From Spirochaetota bacterium (GTDB lineage: Bacteria > Spirochaetota > Spirochaetia > Treponematales > Rectinemataceae): DNA of 64,000 nt. Shown piece by piece: positions 25,714-33,568 of this stretch (positions are counted from its first letter, which is position 1; the number at the start of each line of letters is the position of its first letter). The notes under the pieces were generated by a model that saw only the letters and a program-made list of their open reading frames with translations, searched no databases and was not told the DNA's origin. The stretch spans positions 1 through 64,000 of the forward strand of contig JAKLFE010000011.1 of NCBI GenBank assembly GCA_022711355.1. Reading direction: 5' to 3'. The translations under genes were made by a program, and so were the position numbers.

Positions 25714-25936
25714 GGCGAGCCCGAGCTTCGATTACGGGACCTGCATGGCCTGCCGCGCCTGCGTGGACGCCTGCCCCTTCAGCTGCCTGGAGGACAGGAA
25801 GACCGGGCTCGAGCGCTACAACAAGGCCTTCCCCGAGATGGCGAGGCCGGAGAAGTGCACGGGCTGCGGGCTCTGCGCCGCGGCCTGCCCCGTCGACGCC
25901 ATCGCCATGCTCCCTTCTCCCGCGCCGGGCGCCTAG
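25706..25936 (+). CDS. 2[4Fe-4S] ferredoxin-type protein
   Basis: 76 residues with two clusters: CMACRACVDACPF (about 13-25) and CTGCGLCAAACPV (about 52-64). Probably the electron acceptor or transfer subunit of the AOR encoded directly upstream, whose stop it overlaps by 8 nt (ATG at 25706). Ends tail-to-tail with the uridylyltransferase gene, sharing 4 nt. Confidence 0.93.
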   Translation: MPKASPSFDYGTCMACRACVDACPFSCLEDRKTGLERYNKAFPEMARPEKCTGCGLCAAACPVDAIAMLPSPAPGA

Positions 25937-27456
25937 GAGGCCGCCTCCCACCTGCCTCCCCGCAGCTCGAGGCCGTAGGCCCCCTCGAGCTTGCGCGCGA
26001 GGCCCTCGCTGAGCCGCCGGGAGGTGGCGGCGAGCTCGGGGGGGATGCGGCGGTCGCCCCGCGCGACGCCGCTGGTGAGGAGGGTCTCGGCGAGGAGCTT
26101 CGCGGCGATGAAGCGCTCGCTCTTCTCCACGGCGAAGGCGAGGAAGCCCGGCAGGAGGGAGGCCACCTCCCAGGTGACCTGCTCGGCCTGCGAGTAGCGG
26201 CCCGCGTCCTTGTCCTGGTCGGTGAAGCGCACCGGCAGCTCGCGCCCGAGCCCCTCGATCCGCGGGACGAGCCAGTCGAGGTCGAATAGGCCCGTGGCGC
26301 AGTTGAAGAGGATGGTGGAGCCGCCCGCCTCCAGCCGCCTGACCTCCTCGAAGGAGATGGCCGGGCCTATGTCGGCTATCGTGCGGGATCCGTCGGCGGC
26401 CTCGACGAGGATCCCTCCCTTGACGTCCATGGGCGTGCGGAGGGAGAAGTCGAAGCCGGCCGGGAGGCCCGAGAGGGCGAGGAGGGCCAGCTCGGCGGGA
26501 TCGGGCAGGTAGCCGAGGTTGTCGACGTTGCCGAGGTAGGCGAAGCGGATCTCGGAGCCGCGCAAGGCGCGCAGGACCGGGGCGAGGACCCGGAAGCACT
26601 GGCCGTGGCCCCCGGGCAGGGCCACGACGCTGTCGGGGCGGCCGTAGGCCCGGTCGAAGACCCGCTTGGGGCGGCCCTCCGCCGAGTGGCTGTAGGCCGC
26701 TATCAGGGGCTGGACCCCCGTGGCAAGGTCGCAGGGCGCCTCGCCGGCCCGGGCCGCCGGCTCGGCGAGGAAGGGCTCGGATTCGTAGCCGCGGTAGGCC
26801 TCGCGCAGCTGGCCGTCGTTGCCGACGCTCGACATCTGGTAGACCGGCAGGACGGGCCGGCCCGGCTCGCCGAAGCGCTCGCGGTAGGCGCGGCACAGGA
26901 GGAGGCGGGCCCGCAGCTTGAGCTCGAGGAAGCTCGGGCCCGGGCTGCCGTCGGGATTCACGAAGGCGGGGGTCAGGCCCTTGGGCCGATCCTTGCACAG
27001 GGGGGCGAGGGACTCGAAAGAGGGCCGCATCGCCTCGAAGGCCGCTTCCCCGAAGGCGAGGTTCTTCTTCGAGTCGGCGTAGCTCGTGGCCGAGCCGCCG
27101 TTGAGGATGCCGTAGGCGGTCCGGCTCAGGAGGGCGAGGCCGAGCTCCTTGAGCTCGGCCCGGCCGAAGCTCAGGCTGCCCCCCGAGGCGCGCGCGGCGG
27201 CCGGGGCCTCGAGGCCGAGGCCGGCGAGGCGCTCGCGGGCCTCGGCCTCGGGAAGGGCGTAGGAGAGGGCGGGGCCCAGCTCGACGACGCTCCGGCCGTC
27301 GACCGCGGGCACCCCCGAGGCCCGCAGGGGGGCGACCCCGTCGTAGAGCCCGGCGTTGTAGTCGTCGAGGATGGAGAGGCTGAGCTCGGCGTCGACGCCC
27401 TTCGCGGCCATGTCGGCCAGGAGGGCGCGGCTCAAGCGGGTCTCGGGCGCCGCCAT
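25933..27456 (-). CDS. UDPGP-type nucleotide-sugar pyrophosphorylase
   Basis: 507 residues of the eukaryotic-like UDP-sugar pyrophosphorylase family (UDPGP, PF01704). Recognisable are LNGGSATSYADSKKN (nucleotide-binding loop near 120), PGGHGQCFRVL, YLGNVDNLGYLPDP (metal/UTP motif), and FNCATGLFDLDW. The GGSATSY loop takes the place of GGxGTRLG, so the donor nucleotide or sugar may differ from UDP-glucose or UDP-GlcNAc. AGGAGGCGGG precedes ATG 27456. It follows glk by 9 nt, giving a glucokinase - uridylyltransferase unit for activating glucose. Confidence 0.78.
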   Translation of the reverse strand: MAAPETRLSRALLADMAAKGVDAELSLSILDDYNAGLYDGVAPLRASGVPAVDGRSVVELGPALSYALPEAEARERLAGLGLEAPAAARASGGSLSFGRAELKELGLALLSRTAYGILNGGSATSYADSKKNLAFGEAAFEAMRPSFESLAPLCKDRPKGLTPAFVNPDGSPGPSFLELKLRARLLLCRAYRERFGEPGRPVLPVYQMSSVGNDGQLREAYRGYESEPFLAEPAARAGEAPCDLATGVQPLIAAYSHSAEGRPKRVFDRAYGRPDSVVALPGGHGQCFRVLAPVLRALRGSEIRFAYLGNVDNLGYLPDPAELALLALSGLPAGFDFSLRTPMDVKGGILVEAADGSRTIADIGPAISFEEVRRLEAGGSTILFNCATGLFDLDWLVPRIEGLGRELPVRFTDQDKDAGRYSQAEQVTWEVASLLPGFLAFAVEKSERFIAAKLLAETLLTSGVARGDRRIPPELAATSRRLSEGLARKLEGAYGLELRGGRWEAAS

Positions 27457-27465
27457 TCCCGCCTC

Positions 27466-28530
27466 CTAGAGGAGCTGCGCGGCCGCGTTGGCGGCGCCGT
27501 ACAGCGAGATCGAGTAGTCCTTGACGATCATGACCGGGGTTCGGGCGAGGATGGAGCGGATGTGGGGGAGGTAGCTCCGCTCGTAGCTCGCCATGAAGCG
27601 GCTCCCGCCGAGGAAGAGGGCCTCGTTCTTGGCGGCGATGCCCCCGGCGAGGTAGACGCCCCCCGAGGGAAGGAAGGTCGAGGTCAGGTCGGCGGCGACC
27701 CGGGCGTAGAGGCTCACGAAGAGCTCCATGGCGCGGGCGCAGAGCGGATCCTGGGCGGAGCGCGCGGCGACGAGGGCGGGGCGCTCCGGCTCGGAGGCAT
27801 CGAGGACGGCCGCGGCCCCGCGGCCGAGCTTCTCGCCGGAGGCCTCGGCCCGCTCGGCGAGGAAGGCGAAGAGCTGGGCGATGCCCTGGCCGGAGACTCC
27901 CGCCTCGGCCCCGGGGACGAAGCCGTACCTCGCCCCGAGCCAGCGCTGGAAGTCCCTGGTCTCGTCGTCGTAGGCGGGGAGGGTGATGTGCCCTCCCTCG
28001 GAGGGGAAGGCCTCGATCCGGTCGCGGACCCGGAGGACGTAGCCCACCCCGAGGCCCGTGCCCGCCCCGACGATGGCCTTGACCCCGCCGCCCTGGGGCT
28101 CGGGCAGGGAGCCGTCGAGGTGGGGCAGGCGGGTTATCTGCGCCGGGTTGGCGGGGTCGAGGAGGAGGACGCCGTAGGAGACGGCGGTGAAATCGTTCAC
28201 GAGCCGGGAGGGGATCGAGAAGGCCGCCTCGATCTGACGCGCGTCGATGCCCCAGGGGGCGTTGGTCAGCTGGATGCGCTGGTCGACGACGGGCCCGGCG
28301 CCGGAGACGCAGCAGAGCTCGGGCTCGAGGCCGGGCTTGGCCCGCTTGGCCTCCTCGAGGAATCGCCCGAGCGGCTCGAGGAGGGAGGGCTCCTCCTTGG
28401 TTTTGTAGTGGCGGTCGAAGAGGAGGGTGAAGGTCCCGCCCTTCTTCCCGATGAGGGCCAAATTGGTGTTCGTGCCCCCGACGTCCCCGGCGAGGACGAC
28501 GAGATCGTAGGCCGTTCGAGAGGAGATCAT
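27466..28530 (-). CDS. glk: glucokinase (Glk family)
   Basis: 354 residues. N-terminal phosphate-1 motif VVLAGDVGGTNTNLAL, sugar-binding LVNDFTAVSYGV and NAPWGID, GAGTGLGVGYVL (phosphate 2), FPSEGGH, and adenosine motif VYLAGGIAAKN define the PF02685 glucokinase family. It phosphorylates glucose with ATP. I choose ATG 28530 because TATCAT (28542-28537 on the minus strand) ends 6 nt before it and no Shine-Dalgarno exists; ATG 28536 is two codons upstream. Earlier annotation of a longer start would run into the divergent GH127 promoter. Co-transcribed with the UDPGP-type gene. Confidence 0.9.
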   Translation of the reverse strand: MISSRTAYDLVVLAGDVGGTNTNLALIGKKGGTFTLLFDRHYKTKEEPSLLEPLGRFLEEAKRAKPGLEPELCCVSGAGPVVDQRIQLTNAPWGIDARQIEAAFSIPSRLVNDFTAVSYGVLLLDPANPAQITRLPHLDGSLPEPQGGGVKAIVGAGTGLGVGYVLRVRDRIEAFPSEGGHITLPAYDDETRDFQRWLGARYGFVPGAEAGVSGQGIAQLFAFLAERAEASGEKLGRGAAAVLDASEPERPALVAARSAQDPLCARAMELFVSLYARVAADLTSTFLPSGGVYLAGGIAAKNEALFLGGSRFMASYERSYLPHIRSILARTPVMIVKDYSISLYGAANAAAQLL

Positions 28531-28536
28531 ACTCAT

Positions 28537-28566
28537 ATGATAGCGGCCGAAGCCGCGCCATGAGAA
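28537..28566 (-). promoter_or_regulatory. leaderless-type promoter of glk
   Basis: Minus strand TTCTCA (28566-28561), 18-bp spacer, TATCAT (28542-28537). The start would be the A of ATG 28530. It is back to back with the GH127 promoter. Confidence 0.45.
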
Positions 28567-28573
28567 GAGGCGC

Positions 28574-28602
28574 TTGCCCCGGGGCCCCGGGGCGCCTACA
28601 CT
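28574..28602 (+). promoter_or_regulatory. leaderless-type promoter of the GH127 gene
   Basis: TTGCCC (28574-28579), 17-bp spacer, TACACT (28597-28602). Six bases (GCGGCA) separate the -10 box from ATG 28609, so the predicted start is the A of the start codon. Confidence 0.6.
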
Positions 28603-28608
28603 GCGGCA

Positions 28609-30711
28609 ATGCGCGAAACGGAAGGCTCGCCCGAGCTCGGGCAGCTCGGTTTCGGGGAGCTCTCGCCGGAGGGCTGGCTGCGGGAGCGGCTCGAGCTCCA
28701 GGAAGCTGGCCTCGGCGGCCATATCGAGGAGCTCTGGCCCGACCTGGGACCGGATTCGGCCTGGCTCGGCGGCGGGGGCGAGGCCTGGGAGCGCGGGCCC
28801 TATTACCTGGACGGCCTCGTTCCCCTAGCCTTCCTCCTCGGCAGGGATCGCGTCATCGAGCGGGCGCGGAAGTGGGTCGAGGCCATGCTGGCGAGCGGGA
28901 GGCCGGGCGGCTCCTTCGGTCCCCCATCCAATCCCGACTGGTGGCCGCGGAGCGTGGCCCTCAAGGCCCTCCTCTCCTGGCTCGAGGCCACCGGGGACGA
29001 GCGCGTCCTTCGCCTCATGCTCGGCTACTGCCGCTACCAGCTCTCGCGGATCGACGAGGAGCCCCTCTCCGGCTGGGCCGCGGCCCGCGGGACCGAGAAC
29101 GCCCTCGTCGCCCTCGAGCTCTGGCGGGCGACGGGGGAGGGCTTCCTCCTCGAGCTGGCGGGGAAGTGCCTCGCTCAGGAGCTCGATTGGGACTCGATCT
29201 TCCGAGGCTTCCCCTATCACCGGAAGACCGGCGCCTACCTGCCCCGCCTGCCCTTCCGGGCGGCCAAGGCGGCCATGCTGGCCCTGGGCCGGATGAAGGC
29301 GCGCAACGCGTCGAAACGGGACGGCGATCCCCCCGCCCGCCCGGGCGCGGCCGAAGCCGAGCGCCTGAAGTCCAAGCCCCTCTTCCGCCACTACCACTTC
29401 ACCCACAACGTGAACTACGCGATGGCGGTCAAGCGGCCGGCCATCGAGCTGGCCCTCGAGCTGGCCCGTTCGGGCGCCGCGGCCCGGGGAAGGGCGGCCG
29501 CCGGGCTCAGGCGCGAGGCCGCGGCCCGGGCCGAGGAGGCGATCGAGGCGGCCCTCGGGAGCCACGGCCTGGCCCTGGGCATCTGGTCGGGGGACGAGCA
29601 TTTCTCCGGGCCGGCGCCGACCCAGGGCATCGAGCTCTGCGGCATCGTCGAGCTCATGCACAGCCTCGAGCTCCTGGTCCGCCTCACCGGCGAGGCCCGC
29701 TTCGCCGATCGCCTCGAGCTCCTCGCCTTCAACGCCCTCCCCGCGGCCTTCACCGAGGACATGCGCGGCCACCAGTACCTCCAGCAGGTCAACCAGGTAC
29801 TCGTCACGCGGGCGCGCCGGCCCTGGTACGACAACGGGAGGGAGGCCAGCCTCTTCGGCCTCGAGCCGGAGTTCGGCTGCTGCGCCGCCAACTTCCACCA
29901 GGGCTTCCCCAAGCTGGCGCGGAACCTCTGGCTCTCGACCGAGGGAGGGGGCCTCGCCTGCTCCGTCTACGCCCCCTCGCGGGCCCGTCCCCGCGCGGCC
30001 GGCGGCGAGCTCGAGCTGGTCCTGCGCACGGACTACCCGGCCTCGGGCCGGATCGAGCTCAGCTTCGAGGCCTCCGCGGCCGCGCCGATCGGGGCCGGGA
30101 GGAAGGGCCACGAGTTCCCCCTCTACCTCCGCGTCCCCTCCTGGGCCGCGGGCATGAGCGCCTCGATCCGCGGCGGCGATCCCGAGCTCCTCGGCCCCCC
30201 CGGCTCCTTCGCCTTCCTGGGCGCCGGCCCCTGGGCGGCCGGGGACCGCATCGAGGCCGAGATCCCCCTCGCCATCCGCGTCGAGGATCGGCCCCGGGGC
30301 GCGGTCGCGATCCATCGGGGACCCCTCCTCTTCGCCCTCGATGCCGGGGCCTCCTGGTCGAGCCTCCGCGGCCAGGCGCCCTTCGACTACCGCGAGGCGA
30401 GGCCCCGCAGGGCCTGGAACTACGCCCTCGTCCTCGACCCCGCTGATCGGGCCGCTTCCCTCCGCGCCGAGATCGACGCGAGCCCCGATCTCCTTTTCAA
30501 GGCCGGGGCACCTCCCGTTTCGCTCAAGGCGCGGGGACGCCGCCTCGGCTCCTGGCTCCTCCGGGGCGCCCAGGCGGGGCCGCTCCCGCGCGGCCCGATC
30601 GACCCGGGCTCGGCGAGCCTGGGCCCGGAGGAGGAGCTTCGCCTCCTGCCCTACGCCTGCGCCCCCTGCCGGGTGGCCGAGCTGCCCTGGAGCCCGGCGG
30701 GCCGCGGGTAA
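28609..30711 (+). CDS. glycoside hydrolase family 127 (beta-L-arabinofuranosidase-like)
   Basis: 700 residues without signal peptide, so cytoplasmic. An (alpha/alpha)6 barrel with the GH127 zinc site: Glu342 and Cys344 in GIELC, Cys424 and Cys425 in FGCCAANFHQG. The spacing is close to Glu338/Cys340/Cys417/Cys418 of Bifidobacterium HypBA1, where the first Cys of the pair is the nucleophile. HNVNYAMAVKRP and WSGDEHFSG are further family motifs. It should release beta-L-arabinofuranose or a related residue from oligosaccharides. No Shine-Dalgarno; leaderless by promoter position. Divergent from glk. Confidence 0.88.
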   Translation: MRETEGSPELGQLGFGELSPEGWLRERLELQEAGLGGHIEELWPDLGPDSAWLGGGGEAWERGPYYLDGLVPLAFLLGRDRVIERARKWVEAMLASGRPGGSFGPPSNPDWWPRSVALKALLSWLEATGDERVLRLMLGYCRYQLSRIDEEPLSGWAAARGTENALVALELWRATGEGFLLELAGKCLAQELDWDSIFRGFPYHRKTGAYLPRLPFRAAKAAMLALGRMKARNASKRDGDPPARPGAAEAERLKSKPLFRHYHFTHNVNYAMAVKRPAIELALELARSGAAARGRAAAGLRREAAARAEEAIEAALGSHGLALGIWSGDEHFSGPAPTQGIELCGIVELMHSLELLVRLTGEARFADRLELLAFNALPAAFTEDMRGHQYLQQVNQVLVTRARRPWYDNGREASLFGLEPEFGCCAANFHQGFPKLARNLWLSTEGGGLACSVYAPSRARPRAAGGELELVLRTDYPASGRIELSFEASAAAPIGAGRKGHEFPLYLRVPSWAAGMSASIRGGDPELLGPPGSFAFLGAGPWAAGDRIEAEIPLAIRVEDRPRGAVAIHRGPLLFALDAGASWSSLRGQAPFDYREARPRRAWNYALVLDPADRAASLRAEIDASPDLLFKAGAPPVSLKARGRRLGSWLLRGAQAGPLPRGPIDPGSASLGPEEELRLLPYACAPCRVAELPWSPAGRG

Positions 30712-30716
30712 AAGAG

Positions 30717-30745
30717 CGGCCGCCCGCGGGCATCGCGGGCGGCCG
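30717..30745. terminator. bidirectional hairpin between GH127 and porin-like genes
   Basis: Perfect 12-bp GC stem CGGCCGCCCGCG/CGCGGGCGGCCG with a 5-nt loop, between two convergent genes. No T run, so an unusual or factor-assisted terminator. Confidence 0.6.
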
Positions 30746-30784
30746 AGCCTGGACGGGCGCGCACGAGGCGCGGCCCTCGAGGTC

Positions 30785-31774
30785 CTACAGCTGGAAGCGG
30801 GCGGAGAGGGAGGCGGCGAGGGCCTCGGTGGAGGGCACGTAGACGAACTGGGCGTCGAGGGCGATGAGGAGGTGGAAGGACATGCCGCCATAGAGGCGGA
30901 AGACGGGGTCGGTCGCCTCGACCTTGTAGCTGAAGCCCGAGTCGCTCAGGGAGGGCGCGTCGCCGCCCGCGGCCTCGATGGCCGAGGCGAGCTGCTGGTA
31001 GGTCGCGGGGCTTCCGTCCTGAGTGATCGTCAGCTCGCTGGAGACGCCCCCCTCCACGGTGGACTTGCCGAAGCTGTAGCCCAGGCCCGCGTAGGGGCGG
31101 ATGAAGAGGAAGCGCTTGGAGACCTGGAGGGTGGCGTCGACCACGAGCGACTCCCACTCGATCCGCATGTCGGGGTCGCTCGCCTCGACTATCCAGATAT
31201 CCCCGCCGATGTCCTCGTTGATGATCTCCTGGTTGCCCGCGCCCATCGCGGCGCTCGCGCTGCCCTGCTGGTAGCTCAGGCCGAGGCCGAAGCTGAGGTC
31301 GGGAAGGAGGAGCTTCTCCTTGAGGATGGCGACTCGGGCCTGGGCCCCTATGCTCTTGTACTCCACGTTGGCGTCGCCTAGCTTCTCGCCAAGGGAGGCC
31401 GGGATGACGCCGCCGGTGAGGCCGACGTCGACGGGGATGATGGGCAGGCCGATCTTGAAGGTCAGGGCCGCCGCCGGGATGGGGATGCCGAGGTTCTCGA
31501 GGCCCGAGGGCATCTCCTGGCCGAGGGCCTCGAAGAGAGGCTCGGCGCTGCCCTTGCCGGTGAAGGCCGCCCCGATGGCCAGGCCCGCCCCGAAGTGGGG
31601 GAAGCCGCCCACGTAGGCGTCGGACCAGTTGGCGCCGGTCGTGGCGTTGAGGATGAGGACGCTGGCCATATCGGAGGAAAAGTCCTTGAAGGCCGACTCG
31701 AAACTCCCGAAGGATTGGGCGGAAGCGAATGCCGCGAGGAGCAGGAGCGCAAGGAGCGCGCTGATCTTTCTCAT
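30785..31774 (-). CDS. outer-membrane beta-barrel-like protein
   Basis: 329 residues with a clear signal peptide (MRKISALLALLLLAAFASAQS). Mature sequence alternates hydrophobic/polar strands with glycine and aromatic girdles (FPHFGAGLAIGAAFTG, LSFGLGLSYQQGSA, RFLFIRPYAGLGYSFG, FRLYGGMSFHLLIALDAQFVYV) and ends in a terminal aromatic-hydrophobic strand (ASLSARFQL), as for spirochaetal OMPs. AGGGAGG is 5 nt before ATG 31774. Its upstream region (31784-31893) is AT-rich and probably contains its promoter. Cargo or role unknown. Confidence 0.8.
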   Translation of the reverse strand: MRKISALLALLLLAAFASAQSFGSFESAFKDFSSDMASVLILNATTGANWSDAYVGGFPHFGAGLAIGAAFTGKGSAEPLFEALGQEMPSGLENLGIPIPAAALTFKIGLPIIPVDVGLTGGVIPASLGEKLGDANVEYKSIGAQARVAILKEKLLLPDLSFGLGLSYQQGSASAAMGAGNQEIINEDIGGDIWIVEASDPDMRIEWESLVVDATLQVSKRFLFIRPYAGLGYSFGKSTVEGGVSSELTITQDGSPATYQQLASAIEAAGGDAPSLSDSGFSYKVEATDPVFRLYGGMSFHLLIALDAQFVYVPSTEALAASLSARFQL

Positions 31775-31893
31775 GGAACCTCCCTGTCGAATGGGATCGA
31801 CACTACAAGCATAGCTCGGGGAGGCATAAAAATCTAAAATGTCTAATACATCAAATAAAATGCTGTGCGCAAATGAATTACCAGGTCTGGTAT

Positions 31894-32934
31894 TCAGGCA
31901 AACAGGAAATCGAGGATCTCCTCGGCGCTCCAGGCCCGCCCTTCGGCAGCGTCGAAGACCTCGAGGTGGACATGGCCGCCATGGTTGGGCCTGCGGGCGT
32001 TCATGCCCGTATTGCCCCCCCTGCCGAGGACCGTCCCCGACTCCACGGTCTGGCCGACCAGGAGCTGCACCTCGTGCAAATGGAAGTAGGAGTAGTAGCG
32101 GCGCTCGACGGGGTTGTAGATCACCAGCCCGTTCCCGGCCGCCGGCGAGAGCCCGCCGCTCTTCCACTTCGCCGGGCCGGCCCCGCCGCGCCAGTCGGCG
32201 GCCGAGGCCACGACGATGCCCGGGGAGAGGGAGAGGATGCGGGGGCCGATGTGGGCCTCGCCCCGGCGATCGAAGCTGGTGAAGAAGACGTCGAGGGCGT
32301 AGGGATGGGCGAGGGGGAGTTCCCTGCGCGCGGGAGGATAGACCGCGCCTCGGGCGGCCAGGCAGGGCCTGGCTCGGGCTGGCGCCGCCGCCGCTGCGGC
32401 CAGGGCCGGCGGGGTCGGCTGCCCTTCAGCCTGCGCCTGCCCGGCGGCCGGGCTTTGCCCGGCGAGGGCCTCGTAGGCGGCGGCGTAGAGGGTCTCGTAG
32501 GCCGCCCTGAGCGGCCGGTACTCGGAGGCGAGCCGGGCCGCCTCGCGGTAGTGCTCGCCCGCCGGTCCGGGAAGGTCCGAGGATTCCACGAAGTCGTCGA
32601 CGTCCCGGTCGAGGGCGAGGAGGGCGAGGACGGCCCGCCCGGGGGGGAAGGCCCGTGCCAGCTCCTCGCGGGCCTCCCCGGAGTCCCGGGCGGCCCGCGC
32701 GAGGTCGCGGGCCGCCAGGCCGACCAGCTCCTCGGGGAGGGCGGCCAGCCGCTTCGGGCTGAAGAGGGCGCCGAGGACGAGGGCCTCCGCCCGGGGCGGG
32801 GCGGCGCCCGGGGCTCCGAAGGAGGGGGCCAGGGAGGAGGGCTTGGTCCGGAGGACGGTCGAGCCGGCCGCGAGTGCGATGCCGAGGAGGCAGAGCGCCG
32901 CCACGGCCCTGAGGAAGACCGGCTGCCTATCCAC
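31894..32934 (-). CDS. M23-family (LytM) peptidase, membrane-anchored
   Basis: 346 residues. N-terminal hydrophobic segment (about 8-26) serves as signal anchor; residues 45-200 are helical with an Ala/Pro-rich linker. The C-terminal LytM domain has GEAHIGPRI for the first zinc site (the usual Asp is Arg) and intact GGHVHLEVFD with the HxH motif, plus YYSYFHLHEVQLLVGQTVESGTVLGRGGNTG. It probably cleaves peptidoglycan cross-links, although the lost Asp makes zinc binding uncertain. GTG start 32934 overlaps the exonuclease stop by 8 nt; it ends a pgm - exonuclease - M23 operon. Confidence 0.8.
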   Translation of the reverse strand: MDRQPVFLRAVAALCLLGIALAAGSTVLRTKPSSLAPSFGAPGAAPPRAEALVLGALFSPKRLAALPEELVGLAARDLARAARDSGEAREELARAFPPGRAVLALLALDRDVDDFVESSDLPGPAGEHYREAARLASEYRPLRAAYETLYAAAYEALAGQSPAAGQAQAEGQPTPPALAAAAAAPARARPCLAARGAVYPPARRELPLAHPYALDVFFTSFDRRGEAHIGPRILSLSPGIVVASAADWRGGAGPAKWKSGGLSPAAGNGLVIYNPVERRYYSYFHLHEVQLLVGQTVESGTVLGRGGNTGMNARRPNHGGHVHLEVFDAAEGRAWSAEEILDFLFA

Positions 32935-33568
32935 GGCCCAGGCCGGTCCCTTCCCGGCCCGAGGAGGCCGGCTCCGGGGCGCGGCTCCTGCGGGAGGCCC
33001 GATGGCCGGCCAGGGCGGAGGCGCAGGCGGCGAGGAGGTCCATGCAGGCCCGGGCGTCGTCGAGGGCGCGGTGGGCCCGGCCCGGCTCTATCCCCAGGCG
33101 CTCGGCGAGGGAGCCCAGGCGGTAGCTCCGCTCGAGGGGGAAGGCCTCCTTCGCCAGGCGCCTGGTGTCGAGCGACGCGTTGCGCGGCGAGGCCAGCCCG
33201 GCCCGCGCGAGCTCGGACTCGAGGAAGGAAAGGTCGAAGGGCGCGTTGTGCGCCACTATAATGGCGTCGCCCGCGAGGGCGAGGAGGGCCGGGGCGAGGG
33301 AGGCGAAGCGGGGCGCCCCCTCGAGGTCGGCGTCGGAGATGCCGTGGATGGCCCGGGCCTGGAAAGGCATCGGCATGCCGGGATCGACCAGGGCGGCGAA
33401 GGCCGCCTCCTCCCGGAAGGCCGCCGCGCCGCCGGGCCCGCCGACCGCGCGGAAGCGGAGGGCCCCGATCTCCACCACCCGGTCGCGGCGGCAGTCGAGG
33501 CCGGTCGTCTCGAAGTCGAGGGCGAGGAAGGCCGTCCCCTCCCGGGCCCAGGGGCGCGGGGCGGTCAC
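32927..33568 (-). CDS. DnaQ-like 3'-5' exonuclease
   Basis: 213 residues of the DEDDh exonuclease superfamily: ExoI AFLALDFETTGLD, ExoII AHNAPFDLSFLESEL, ExoIII HRALDDARACMDLL. Alone, without a polymerase-binding tail, it resembles the stand-alone epsilon-like proteins of anaerobes and may proofread for PolC/DnaE or degrade nucleic acids. GTG 33568 overlaps the mutase stop (GTGA) and excludes the long upstream open frame, which is only a shadow of the mutase gene. Confidence 0.88.
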   Translation of the reverse strand: MTAPRPWAREGTAFLALDFETTGLDCRRDRVVEIGALRFRAVGGPGGAAAFREEAAFAALVDPGMPMPFQARAIHGISDADLEGAPRFASLAPALLALAGDAIIVAHNAPFDLSFLESELARAGLASPRNASLDTRRLAKEAFPLERSYRLGSLAERLGIEPGRAHRALDDARACMDLLAACASALAGHRASRRSRAPEPASSGREGTGLGRG

